A stretch of DNA of 64,000 nt from Micromonospora sp. WMMD1102. Lineage in GTDB: Bacteria; Actinomycetota; Actinomycetes; Mycobacteriales; Micromonosporaceae. The position numbers and the translations under genes were made by a program. Below the pieces are notes generated by a model. That model saw only the letters and a program-made list of their open reading frames with translations. It did not search any database and had not been told where the DNA came from. Each line of letters starts with the position of its first letter. Position 1 is the stretch's first letter. This document shows, one piece after another, positions 25,333 to 34,446 of the stretch. The DNA lies in assembly GCF_029626265.1 (NCBI RefSeq), contig NZ_JARUBN010000001.1, positions 2,976,001 to 3,040,000 on the forward strand, read 5' to 3'.

Positions 25333-26987
25333 GTGCGGACCGGTACGTGGTGGGCATCGACTTCGGCACGCTCTCCGGCCGGGCGGTGGTGGTCCGGGTC
25401 TCGGACGGCGCCGAACTCGGCTCGGCGGTGCACGAGTACCAGCACGGGGTGATCGACGACCGGCTGCCGGAGACCGGGGCGAAACTGCCCAGCGGCTGGG
25501 CCTTGCAGATGCCCGAGGACTGGCGGGCGGTACTCCGCGAGGCGGTGCCGAAGGCACTCTCGGCAGCCTCCGTACCGGCCGAGGCGGTGATCGGGATCGG
25601 CACCGACTTCACCGCCTGCACCGTGCTGCCCACCCTGGCCGACGGCACCCCGCTGAACGAGGTCCCCGGGCTCGCCGACCGGCCGCACGCGTACCCGAAG
25701 CTCTGGAAGCACCACGCCGCGCAGCGGCACGCCGACCGGATCAACGAGCTGGCCGCACAGCGCGGCGAGGCGTGGCTGCCCCGCTACGGCGGCCGGATCT
25801 CCGCCGAGTGGCAGTTCGCCAAGGCGCTCCAGGTGCTCACCGAGGACCCCGAGGTCTACGCCCGGACCGAGCGGTGGATCGAGGCGGCGGACTGGATCAT
25901 CTGGCAGCTCTGCGGCGCGGAGACCCGCAACGTCTGCACCGCCGGCTACAAGGGCATCCACCAGGACGGGCAGTACCCCTCCGAGGAATACCTGGCCGCG
26001 TTGCACCCCGACTTCGCCGACTTCGTGCGGACCCGGCTGGACCACCCGCTCGCCCCGCTCGGCGGGCTGGCCGGGCGGCTCACCCCGGAGGCCGCCGCCG
26101 TCACCGGGCTGCCGGCCGGGATCGCGGTCGCGGTCGGCAACGTCGACGCGCACGTCACCGCCGCCGCCGCGAACGCCGTCGAGCCCGGTCAACTGCTCGC
26201 CATCATGGGCACCTCGACCTGCCACGTGATGGTCGCGGACACCCTCGCCGAGGTACCCGGGATGTGCGGCGTGGTCTCCGACGGCATCGTGCCCGGCCGG
26301 CTCGGCTACGAGGCGGGCCAGAGCGGCGTCGGGGACATCTTCGGCTGGTTCGTCGAGCACTGCGTACCCGCCGACTACGCCCGGGAGGCGGAGCGGCGCG
26401 GCCTCGGGGTGCACGAGTACCTGACCGAGCTGGCCGCCGCGCAACGCCCCGGCCAGCACGGGCTGGTCGCGCTCGACTGGCACAACGGCAACCGCTCGGT
26501 ACTCGTCGACCACGACCTCTCCGGCGTGGTCGTCGGGCAGACCCTGGCCACCCGCCCCGAGGACCAGTACCGGGCGCTGATCGAGGCGACCGCCTTCGGC
26601 ACCCGGACCATCGTGGCCGCCTTCGAGGACGCCGGGGTGCCGGTGACCGAGTTCATCGTGGCCGGCGGGCTGCTCAGGAACGCGTTCCTGATGCAGGTCT
26701 ACGCCGACGTGCTGCGCCGGCCGCTGTCGGTGATCGACTCCGAGCAGGGGCCGGCGCTGGGCTCGGCGATCCACGCGGCGGTGGCCGCCGGGGCGTACCC
26801 GGACATCACGGCCGCGGCCGGCGCGATGGGCAAGGTCCGGCACGGCGTCTACCAGCCCGACCCGGCCAGCGCCGACGTCTACGACCGGCTCTACGCCGAG
26901 TACGAGCGACTGCACGACTACTTCGGCCGGGGCGGCAACGACGTGCTGCACCGGCTGCACGCGCTACGCGAGGAGGCCCGGCGATGA
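25320..26987 (+). CDS. araB: L-ribulokinase
   Basis: A 555 aa FGGY-family kinase that phosphorylates L-ribulose to L-ribulose 5-phosphate. It shows the N-terminal phosphate motif VVGIDFGTLSGRAVV, the AraB-type CTAGYKGIHQDG, LAIMGTSTCHVMV and, in the C-terminal half, FIVAGGLLRNAFLMQ. Start GTG 25320 has AGGAGGG at 25307-25313. It overlaps araD by 4 bp. The isomerase that would supply ribulose (AraA) is not adjacent, unlike most araBDA operons. Confidence 0.95.
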   Translation: MSANGADRYVVGIDFGTLSGRAVVVRVSDGAELGSAVHEYQHGVIDDRLPETGAKLPSGWALQMPEDWRAVLREAVPKALSAASVPAEAVIGIGTDFTACTVLPTLADGTPLNEVPGLADRPHAYPKLWKHHAAQRHADRINELAAQRGEAWLPRYGGRISAEWQFAKALQVLTEDPEVYARTERWIEAADWIIWQLCGAETRNVCTAGYKGIHQDGQYPSEEYLAALHPDFADFVRTRLDHPLAPLGGLAGRLTPEAAAVTGLPAGIAVAVGNVDAHVTAAAANAVEPGQLLAIMGTSTCHVMVADTLAEVPGMCGVVSDGIVPGRLGYEAGQSGVGDIFGWFVEHCVPADYAREAERRGLGVHEYLTELAAAQRPGQHGLVALDWHNGNRSVLVDHDLSGVVVGQTLATRPEDQYRALIEATAFGTRTIVAAFEDAGVPVTEFIVAGGLLRNAFLMQVYADVLRRPLSVIDSEQGPALGSAIHAAVAAGAYPDITAAAGAMGKVRHGVYQPDPASADVYDRLYAEYERLHDYFGRGGNDVLHRLHALREEARR

Positions 26988-27670
26988 CCAGCGGCGAACC
27001 CACCGGCACGATCAGCGAGGCGGTCGCCCGGATCCGCCAGGAGGTGTGCCGGCTGCACGAGCAGCTCACCAGGTGGGAGCTGGTCACCTGGACCAGCGGC
27101 AACATCAGTGCCCGGGTGCCCGGCGCCGACCTGATGGTGATCAAGCCCAGCGGCGTGTCGTACGACGACCTGACCCCGGAGTCGATGGTGGTGACGACGC
27201 TGCACGGGGACGTCGTCGACGGCAACCACTCGCCGTCCAGCGACACCGACGCGCACGCGTACGTCTACCGGCACATGCCCCAGGTCAACGGCGTCGTGCA
27301 CACGCACAGCCCGTACGCCACCGCCTGGGCGGCCCGGGACGAGGCGATCCCGTGCGTGCTCACCGCGATGGCCGACGAGTTCGGCGGGGAGATCCCGGTG
27401 GGTCCGTTCGCGCTGATCGGCGGCGACGACATCGGCAAGGGCATCGTCGCCACCCTGGACGGGCACCGCTCCCCGGCGGTGCTGATGCGCAACCACGGGG
27501 TCTTCACCATCGGGGCCAGCGCCAAGGCGGCGGTGAAGGCGGCGGTGATGTGCGAGGACGTCGCGCGTACCGTGCACCTCGCCCGGGCCGGCGGCCCGCT
27601 GGTGCCGATCGATCCCCGCCACATCGACGCCCTCCACGAGCGCTACCAGGGGGTCTACGGCCAGCGCTGA
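26984..27670 (+). CDS. araD: L-ribulose-5-phosphate 4-epimerase
   Basis: A 228 aa class II aldolase-fold enzyme giving D-xylulose 5-phosphate, which enters the pentose phosphate pathway. Motifs are TWTSGNISARVPG (phosphate contacts), the SSDTDAH segment, the metal-binding HTHSPYATAWA, and RNHGVFTIG with the third metal histidine. ATG 26984 overlaps the araB stop (ATGA). It is the last gene of the arabinose operon; the 200 bp after it show no clear hairpin. Confidence 0.94.
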   Translation: MTSGEPTGTISEAVARIRQEVCRLHEQLTRWELVTWTSGNISARVPGADLMVIKPSGVSYDDLTPESMVVTTLHGDVVDGNHSPSSDTDAHAYVYRHMPQVNGVVHTHSPYATAWAARDEAIPCVLTAMADEFGGEIPVGPFALIGGDDIGKGIVATLDGHRSPAVLMRNHGVFTIGASAKAAVKAAVMCEDVARTVHLARAGGPLVPIDPRHIDALHERYQGVYGQR

Positions 27671-27869
27671 CGTCCGGGCCGGCGGCGGAGGCCGGGGCGG
27701 TTCGACGGCCGGCGCGGTGGTCTCCGGGCTGGTGCGCCGGCCGCCGGGCTGGCATGCTCGCGCCAGAAGTCCTCGGGGCGGGCGACCGTGTCCGCCGTCC
27801 ACCCGCGACCCCTGGTGGTGCCTGTTGACCGGATCCCGTCGCCCGCCCGACCACCTGCCGGAGGCCGAC

Positions 27870-28643
27870 GTGCCGACGCGTGCCGGCGCGGGCATCCCGG
27901 TACTGCCGGTGCCGGGCGAGTGCCAGGTGTGGCGGCTCCCGATCGGTCCAATGCACTGGGCCGGACTCGACGTGCTCGACGAGGAGGAGCGGCAACGGCA
28001 CGTCCGGTTCCGGAAGGTCGCCGACCGGGACCGCTACCAGGCCGCCCACGTCGGGGTACGGATGCTGCTCGGGCACTATCTCGGCGTGCCGGGCAAGCAG
28101 CTCAGCTTCTCCCGGCACTGCCGGCACTGCGGCGCCGGGCACGGCAAACCGGTGGTCGAAGAACCCGCCACCAAGCTCGACTTCTCGCTCACCCACTCGG
28201 GCGAGTGGGTCGCCGTGGCGGTGGCCGCCGACCCGGTCGGCCTGGACGTGCAGGAGTTGACCGACGGCACCGACGTGGGCGCGTTGAGCAGTAGCGTGCT
28301 GTCGCCGACCGAACTGCGCTGGTGGAACGGGCAGCCGGCGGAGTCCGCCCGTCGGGCGTTCTTCGGATACTGGGCTCGCAAGGAGGCGCTGCTGAAGGCG
28401 ACCGGCCACGGGCTCGCCGTGCCGATGAACCGGATCACGCTGTCGCCACCGGACGAGCCGGCCCGGCTTGTCGACTGGGCCGCCGAACGTCCCCTCGACA
28501 GCCCGGTGCAGTTGCACGACCTCGACGCCGGTCCGGACTACACCGCTGCCGTCGCGGTGCTCTCCAGCCTGCCGGTCCGCGTCAGCCGGGCGGAGTTTTC
28601 GGCGTCGCTGGTCGCCGGGCGCGCGATGACCGACCCAGCCTGA
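27870..28643 (+). CDS. 4'-phosphopantetheinyl transferase, Sfp type
   Basis: A 257 aa Sfp/AcpT-family enzyme that transfers phosphopantetheine from CoA to carrier-protein serines of polyketide or nonribosomal peptide synthases. It has RYQAAHVGVRMLLGHYLG, an atypical small cysteine/histidine insert (SRHCRHCGAGHGKP), the Mg-binding VGLDVQE and the signature FFGYWARKEALLKATGHGL. GTG 27870 with GGAGG six bases ahead is preferred to a longer in-frame start without coding character. No synthase genes are in the window; the next gene is a decayed regulator. Confidence 0.9.
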   Translation: MPTRAGAGIPVLPVPGECQVWRLPIGPMHWAGLDVLDEEERQRHVRFRKVADRDRYQAAHVGVRMLLGHYLGVPGKQLSFSRHCRHCGAGHGKPVVEEPATKLDFSLTHSGEWVAVAVAADPVGLDVQELTDGTDVGALSSSVLSPTELRWWNGQPAESARRAFFGYWARKEALLKATGHGLAVPMNRITLSPPDEPARLVDWAAERPLDSPVQLHDLDAGPDYTAAVAVLSSLPVRVSRAEFSASLVAGRAMTDPA

Positions 28644-28801
28644 ACCGCGCGGTCGACCGGCCGCTCACCCGGAGCTGCGGGAGTTCCGGGATTCCGTCGA
28701 GCGTTGAGGCAGCGCCCTGACCCTCGCCGCCCGGCACCGTCCGCCGCACAGCGGCGACCCCGGATTATGTCCCGTCCCCCGACAACCCGGCGGCCGGACC
28801 T

Positions 28802-31207
28802 GTGGGCCGCCGCCCTCCGGCCAGCGGCCGGAGGACGGCGGAGGTACAGCCCGGCAGCGGATCGCGTCAGGCCGAACAGATCGACCTGAGCAGGCTGCCG
28901 GGGTACCCCGATGGGCCAACCGGCGACGACCGGTGGCTGGTGTTCGACGGCGTGAACCCGCTGCCTCCGCCCGACTGCGGGAACTGCTGGCGGCGGCGTA
29001 CCGGTTACCCGACCGGGTCCGGCTGGTGGTGATCACCCGCCGCCCGCCCGCGCCGGCTCTGGTCGCCGGTGGGCTCCGCCGTGGCGACCTGGGCCTGCTC
29101 GGGCCGGTGGACCTCACCCTGTCCCGCCCGGACGTGGCCGTGCTGTTGCGGGACCGCTACGACCTGCCGGATCCGGTGCTGGCCCGGGTGGTGCACCGGG
29201 ACACCGCCGGCTGGCCGGTGCTGGTGCACCTGCTCGCCCGGGCGCTGCGGGACCTCGGTGACCGGGAGGCCGGGCCGGTGAGACTCGCCGCCGCACGTGC
29301 CGAGGCCGTGGCGTACCTGGCCGGCGAGGTGTTCAGGGGGCTTCCCGTCGATGTCGGCCGGGTGCTCCGCCAAGCGGCCCGCGTCGACCCGGCGCACGCC
29401 GAACTCGTCGGCGGATCGGACCGGCGCCGGGCCGGTCGCCTGCTGCGGTGGCTGGCCGCTGCCGGCCTCCTCGGTCCGGAGCGGCCGGACGGGGCCGGAC
29501 ATCCCGCGATTCCGCTGGTGATCGACGCGGCGCACCGGCACCTCCCGCTCTCACCCGTCCAGGCCGCCGCCCTGTACGACCGGGCGGCCAGCTGGTACGC
29601 CGGGCGCGGCCTGCCGGCATCGGCCCTGCGCGGCTACCGGGCGGCCGGACAAGTCGACCCGACCGCCCGGCTGCTCCGCCGGTACGGCGCGCGGTTGTTG
29701 GCCGACGGTGAGTCCGCCCTGGTCAGCGCCGCCGTCGAGACGCTGCCGGCGGCTCGGTGCCCAGCATCGCTGCGCCAGTTGCACGGCGACGCGCCGCGGG
29801 TCGCCGGCGCGGCGGAGTCGGCGATCGAGGTGTACCGGTCGCAGGCAGCCCGGCATGGCGCCCTGCCCCCGGCGCTGGCCTGGCGGTACGGCCTGGTCTA
29901 CCTGCTGCGGGGCGAGCCGCTGACCGCGATCGCGGTGTTCGACCGTGCGACCGCCGGGACGGGCCGGCCCCCCGACGAGGCGCTGCTGCTGGCCTGGGCC
30001 GCCTCTGCGTGTGCGCTCTCGGGTGACCTGGCGACGGGTCGGGAGCGGGCCCGGCGGGCGTGGGCGGCAGCGTCGGCCATACCGGGCGCGGGTCGGCTGG
30101 CCGAATCGGCACCGGCCCGGCCGCCGTCACCACCCGGCGCGATGCCGCCGTCCGGGCCGAACCTGCCGGCGGGGGCGGAGCTGTACACGGCGCAGGCGGT
30201 GGTGACCGCCGGCCTGACCGCGCGGCTGGCCGGCGACCGGACAACCGGGGCCGGACAGCTCGCTGGGGCGGTGCGGCTGGCCGACGCCGCGGGCGATCTG
30301 CGCCTGGCCGCCTGGGCGAGGCTGTACCTGGCGGTGGCCCAATCCGGCGCGGCACGCTACCGGGAGGCGGTGACGGTAGCGGGCGAGGCCGTAGAGCTGG
30401 CCGAGGACGCCGAGTATCCGGCGATGCTGGCGCTGGCGCTGGCGCTGGCGGTCCGGGGCGATGGGCTGGTCCGGCTCGGCCGGCTCGTCGAGGCGGTCGC
30501 CGACTACGAGCGCTCGGCGGCCCTGCACCATCGGCTCGGCTCGGCGTATGCGGCGGTGCCGATGGCTGGGCTCGGCCGGGTGCACCTGCTGTGTGGCCGG
30601 GACAGTCTGGCCCGGGCCGCCTATCAGGAGGCGGTGCAGGTAAGCGAGCCGACCGGGAACCTGTTCGCGCTGGTGCCGGCGTTGGCCGGGCTGGCCCGGG
30701 TCACCGCCGAGACGGATCCGGCCCGCGCCACCGCCCTCGCCGAACGGGCCCTCCGGCTGGTGCCGGGGCCGGACGGCGGCCCGGCCCGGTGCGCGCTCGG
30801 CAGATGTTCCAGGCCGAGGCGCTGCTCGGGCTGCGCCGGTTCGAACGCGGGGAGCGAGCCCCGGCGCAGGACGTGCTGGCACTGGCCGAGCAGCGCTATC
30901 AGGGGGACTTCCTGGTCGACGACCCGTACGACGACTGGGCGGTGCCGGTTCGGGAGGAGATGCGCCGGCTCTACCTGCGAGTGGTCCGGCCACTGGCCGA
31001 GCTGGCCCGGCACCGGGGCGACCCGGAGCAGGCGGGGGTACCAGTTGCGGCGGGGCTCTCGACATCGACCCGTCCGACGAGCGCACCCACCAGGAGCTGA
31101 TCTCGGTGCTGAGCACGGACGGTCGGTACGGCGAGGCGGACGAGGCGTACCGGCGCTACCAGCGAGCGACGGCGATGATCGGCGTACCGGCCCGGCTGCT
31201 GCGCTGA
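28802..31207 (+). pseudogene. Frameshifted STAND/TPR regulator with C-terminal BTAD domain
   Basis: Protein similarity runs through three reading frames. Frame 2 gives DDRWLVFDGVNPLPP (to about 28970). Frame 1 then continues ARLRELLAAAYRLPDRVRLVVITRR and a long TPR-like stretch to about 30790. Frame 3 takes over with LGLRRFERGERAPAQ and a BTAD-like segment. From about 31050 frame 2 returns with IDPSDERTHQELISVLSTDG to TGA 31207. The whole resembles MalT/SARP-like regulators of secondary metabolism, but the N-terminal P-loop is missing and three frameshifts are needed. I see no way to translate it intact; sequencing error could explain single shifts but hardly all. Confidence 0.75.
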
Positions 31208-31216
31208 CCCGTCGGT

Positions 31217-31528
31217 TCAGAGGCCGAAGACGTCCTCCTCGGCGCCTTCCCGGACACCGTCGACGAAGCCCCGGAACGCCGGGTCGTCCCGGTCGGCGGT
31301 CACGCTGGCCACCTGTTCCCCGGTCGCTTCGGCAACCGCGTCGACCAGCGGGGGATAGTCCAGCTCGACGTCGGCGAGTTCGTCGTCGTCGGCCTCGGCG
31401 AGGTTGATCACGTCCTGGAGCTGGTCGGTGTCGGTCTCCGGATCAGCGGCCCAGGCTTCGCCAAGGTCGTAGCACTCGTCGTACAGCGCGCGCTGGTCCT
31501 CGGTCCAGACGTCGTCGTGGTTCCTCAC
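31217..31528 (-). CDS. Small acidic protein of unknown function
   Basis: A 103 aa, strongly acidic protein (many Asp/Glu, e.g. AEADDDELADVELDYPPL) with no signal peptide or membrane helix. I do not recognise a family. Start GTG 31528 has AAGGGAG about ten bases upstream, supporting expression. It lies tail to tail with the decayed STAND regulator. Confidence 0.6.
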   Translation of the reverse strand: MRNHDDVWTEDQRALYDECYDLGEAWAADPETDTDQLQDVINLAEADDDELADVELDYPPLVDAVAEATGEQVASVTADRDDPAFRGFVDGVREGAEEDVFGL

Positions 31529-31626
31529 GCCGTACTCCCTTCCGCGTCCACCACCTGAGCATGCCCCGAGGGGTGCGGGAGGGTCTCCTGTTATCGATTT
31601 TTGCCGGTCGGCCGGGTGCGGCGGGA

Positions 31627-31811
31627 TTATCCGCGGTCGCCCTGGGTAACCGCCTCTGTCCGGGCGACCGTACGGGCGGCACCGCGGGAGGCGACCGGGC
31701 CGGTCGACTCCCGGACGACGAGTCGGCAGGGCTGCCGGATCACCCCGGACGCCCGTTCGCCGTCCAGCGCGGCGAAGAGCTGCTTCACCACGGTCGCTCC
31801 GAGCTGCTGAC
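31627..31811 (-). pseudogene. C-terminal remnant of a LacI family regulator
   Basis: Read on the minus strand, the segment QQLGATVVKQLFAALDGERA continuing SGVIRQPCRLVVRESTGPVA is the characteristic last 40 residues of a LacI/GalR repressor (helix, then the R-L-V-V-R-E-S-T ending). Nothing upstream in any minus frame continues into a sensor or DNA-binding domain, so only the 3' scrap survives. It is a third LacI-type sequence near the arabinose genes and marks a deletion boundary. Confidence 0.7.
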
Positions 31812-31919
31812 GGCCCTGCGATCTAGGCGGTCGGGCCGAGAACCTTTTCGTTCTTCGCGCAAGCGGGATAGGCATTTCCACCAGGGCCTGCAACCGCATC
31901 AGCCGGCGTGACGGCCGGC

Positions 31920-32375
31920 TCAGCTGGAGGCCGCGGCCGCCTGCTCATGCCACATCGTGATCACGACGCCGAGGACGAAAACCTGCACCGCTAGCGGCAG
32001 GCCGGGCAGGTCGGCGGCGACGTCACCACGCCATAGGCTGGTCCGCCTCACCGAGCCGACCCGGCGCCCGGCGGCGTGCAGTTCCTGCTCGCTGCCGAAC
32101 AGCGAGGCGCGCTGGAAGTGGTACGTCTGGTCGCCGGCCTCGACCGTCCACCGTTTGCGGCCGACCCGGTCCGCCGAGGCGACCGCCCTGCCCGCCGCGT
32201 CGAGCAGGGTGAAGCGGCTTCCCCAGGCGTTGCCGCGCACCTGGTACCGCTGGCCGTCCAGTTCGAAGTCACCGCCGCTGCGCCAAAAGGCGCTGTCCCA
32301 GGTCGTCACGAACCGGCCCCGGACCCTGATCTCGTATCGGCTACGCCATACGCTCACCCTGCGGGCTTTCAACAT
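31920..32375 (-). CDS. Uncharacterised protein with C-terminal hydrophobic segment
   Basis: A 151 aa protein rich in beta-type sequence (YEIRVRGRFVTTWDSAFW, GDFELDGQRYQVRGNAWG, KRWTVEAGDQTYHFQ), ending in a hydrophobic stretch (LAVQVFVLGVVITMW) that could anchor it. The repeated aromatic strands recall tubby/LURP-like or scramblase-like barrels, but I cannot assign a family. No partner gene is evident. Confidence 0.6.
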   Translation of the reverse strand: MLKARRVSVWRSRYEIRVRGRFVTTWDSAFWRSGGDFELDGQRYQVRGNAWGSRFTLLDAAGRAVASADRVGRKRWTVEAGDQTYHFQRASLFGSEQELHAAGRRVGSVRRTSLWRGDVAADLPGLPLAVQVFVLGVVITMWHEQAAAASS

Positions 32376-32605
32376 GTCGCCAGGTTAACCGCGGTGGGCG
32401 AGCCGAACAGCATCATCGCAACGCTGATCCCCATGACCGGGGTGATGGTCTGCATCGCCTACCGGGCAGGCGGAGGCCCGGCGGGCGGCCGACCGGCGGG
32501 GCGAAGACCAGCAGCCGGGCGACGAGTTACTTTGCCCCGGCGTAACCGGCGCGGCCGGGGATTCCACTCGACAGGCCCGGCATGGACATCGCCACGCAAC
32601 GAACT

Positions 32606-33784
32606 TCAGCAACAGTCGAAGCGGGATGCCCACGGTGCGTCCGGGCATTTCGGACAGATGAAGAGGTACATCCCACCCATGTCACCGATCCGGAGGTCGG
32701 TCGGGCTGAAGCCACGGCTGATCGAGTCGGTACGCGGATCGATGTCGGCGCGGACCATCACGACCGGCGCCCAGCGCAATCCGCTCTCGACGTCGTACTC
32801 GTCACTGGAGACGGTGAGCAGGTGGTCCATCCGGCGACCGCACCGGCAGGTCGGCCAGTCCGGCCACTGCGTCCAGCCCGGCCAGCCGCCGACCTTCACC
32901 CCCGGGGCCACGGACAGGTGGGATTGGTACGACCAGCCGGTCTGCTCCTTGATGTCTTCCAGCCGGAGGCGGCGGTCGTCGCCGAGGCAACGCAGCTCGT
33001 CCTCGTCCTCGTACGGGTACTCGGTCACCTGCTCGGGGTCGACGAAGCACGGTTGAGGCACCTTCCCAGACGGAATGTCCTGCGGAGGGTTCGGCGTCAA
33101 GCCGATCCCCTCCGCCCGCGTCGCTGCCTCGTTCCGCCAGTAGAGCTCCGGCCTCGGCCACGTACCACCACGGTCGTCCCGATGGTCGAACGGGCACCAG
33201 AGCACCTGCAACACGTCCTTCCCGTCCGGAAAGGGCAACGCCGCGACGTCCCGCTGATACAGCTGGAGGACCGGTACCAGCGGGACCGGTCGCCGGTGTT
33301 CGAGATCGACCTCGAAGTCACCCGGATCCACGTACGGCACCGAGCACGTCGGCCACTCTTCGGTGACCGGCCACAGCAACGGCCCGCCCACCGAACTGTC
33401 CCCTGCCTCCGGCTCTCCCCGGTGCGGGTGCAGCCGGATCGTCGTCCGGGCCATCGACGCCAACTCCGGCAGGAACCGGACCGGGTCCACCGGCAAGGGC
33501 CTCGTGGCGCGCATTCCAAACACCTGCACCCTCGCCGGCGGCAGGTAGTCGGCGGGGTCGATCGTGCGCTGCCTCGTTGTCGTCGACAGGGACACCTGGT
33601 GTTGATACATCCGGACCCTTGTCGTACGACCGAAAATATCTAGGTCCACCAGGATCTCGTCGCCGTCGAAACCGGCCAGCGTGCCCGGCAAGCCCTTGAA
33701 GGCACCATCAACGATGCAGACGGCTTGTCCGGTCGGGCCACCGCTGCCCGTCTCCTCATCCGGTCGCTCGTCACCCGTGGCCAA
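32606..33784 (-). CDS. KOW (NusG-like) domain fused to a DUF1963-like protein
   Basis: About 392 aa. The N-terminal 20-65 region, GQAVCIVDGAFKGLPGTLAG then FDGDEILVDLDIFGRTTRVR, follows the NusG C-terminal KOW pattern (dG-FkG--G-v, v-v-ifGR-T-V). The rest, with RLHPHRGEPEAGDSSVGGPL, EEWPTC, LPFPDGKDVLQVLWCPFDH and paired cysteines (TCRCGRRMD, FICPKCPD), resembles the DUF1963 (YwqG-like) family. I chose TTG 33784 because GGAGGGGAG precedes it; TTG 33820 is an alternative. Function is unknown; the KOW part may bind RNA, RNA polymerase or ribosome (inference). Confidence 0.72.
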   Translation of the reverse strand: MATGDERPDEETGSGGPTGQAVCIVDGAFKGLPGTLAGFDGDEILVDLDIFGRTTRVRMYQHQVSLSTTTRQRTIDPADYLPPARVQVFGMRATRPLPVDPVRFLPELASMARTTIRLHPHRGEPEAGDSSVGGPLLWPVTEEWPTCSVPYVDPGDFEVDLEHRRPVPLVPVLQLYQRDVAALPFPDGKDVLQVLWCPFDHRDDRGGTWPRPELYWRNEAATRAEGIGLTPNPPQDIPSGKVPQPCFVDPEQVTEYPYEDEDELRCLGDDRRLRLEDIKEQTGWSYQSHLSVAPGVKVGGWPGWTQWPDWPTCRCGRRMDHLLTVSSDEYDVESGLRWAPVVMVRADIDPRTDSISRGFSPTDLRIGDMGGMYLFICPKCPDAPWASRFDCC

Positions 33785-34320
33785 GACCCGACTCCCCTCC
33801 ACACAGCTCGGCAGATGCAAGACCGAGAGGTTCCCCGATCATTCGAACGGTTCGTCACCTGACGCTGGTTGGCGTCGGCGTAATGATAGTGGGCTGCCGC
33901 TCGTATGTCCTCGGCCGAGACTTCGGGGAAGACGTCGCGTGGCGAGCGCCCGAGGACTCCGTATCCGTGCCGCACCAGTTCTGCTCTCGTGACCCTGGAG
34001 AGAATGCGATGAACGAGTTGGCCGTGAGTCCAGGTCGGATGCTGCATCTCGATAGAGGAGATGGTCGTGGCATCGACGTATGCGCACCCGAGTTTGAATC
34101 CCGCACCGCTTCCGCTATCGAGGTGCCGGTGGATGGCTGCAAGTGCCGCCTGCCGATCGGTGTCGATGGCTCCGTCGACGAGCGCAACCAGGTCGATGTC
34201 GCTGATGCGAGGCACGTAGTCGCCGGTGGCTAACGATCCTGCCACCATCAAGTCGCTGACCCATCCGAGTTCTTTCAGCTCGTTGGAAAGATCTCGAACG
34301 ACAGCGGGTGCTGTCGCCAT
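33640..34320 (-). pseudogene. Truncated nucleotidyltransferase (Pol beta-type fold)
   Basis: From ATG 34320 the sequence VSDLMVAGSLATGDYVPRIS then DIDLVALVDG gives the G-S...D-x-D motif of small nucleotidyltransferases, as in aminoglycoside adenylyltransferases. Similarity seems to fade around residue 155 (AAHYHYADANQ). The rest, a Ser/Arg-rich tail, overlaps the start of the KOW gene by 145 bp and looks out of frame. I therefore read it as 3'-truncated. This stretch looks noticeably less GC-rich than its neighbours, suggesting acquired DNA. Confidence 0.5.
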
Positions 34321-34446
34321 GGTGCCGAGTGTAAGGAGCATCTGCAGCATCCGACATTGCTGCGGACGCCCGATGGTCACCCTCAGGCGTTGACTGGGAT
34401 ACCGAGGATCTCGCCCAGAGCGGGTTCCTGCGCGACATGGCGATGA

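Noticed and set aside
33640..34320. Nucleotidyltransferase considered as an intact aminoglycoside resistance gene
   Set aside because: The similarity stops before the C-terminal helical domain and the end overlaps the next gene out of frame, so resistance activity cannot be supported.
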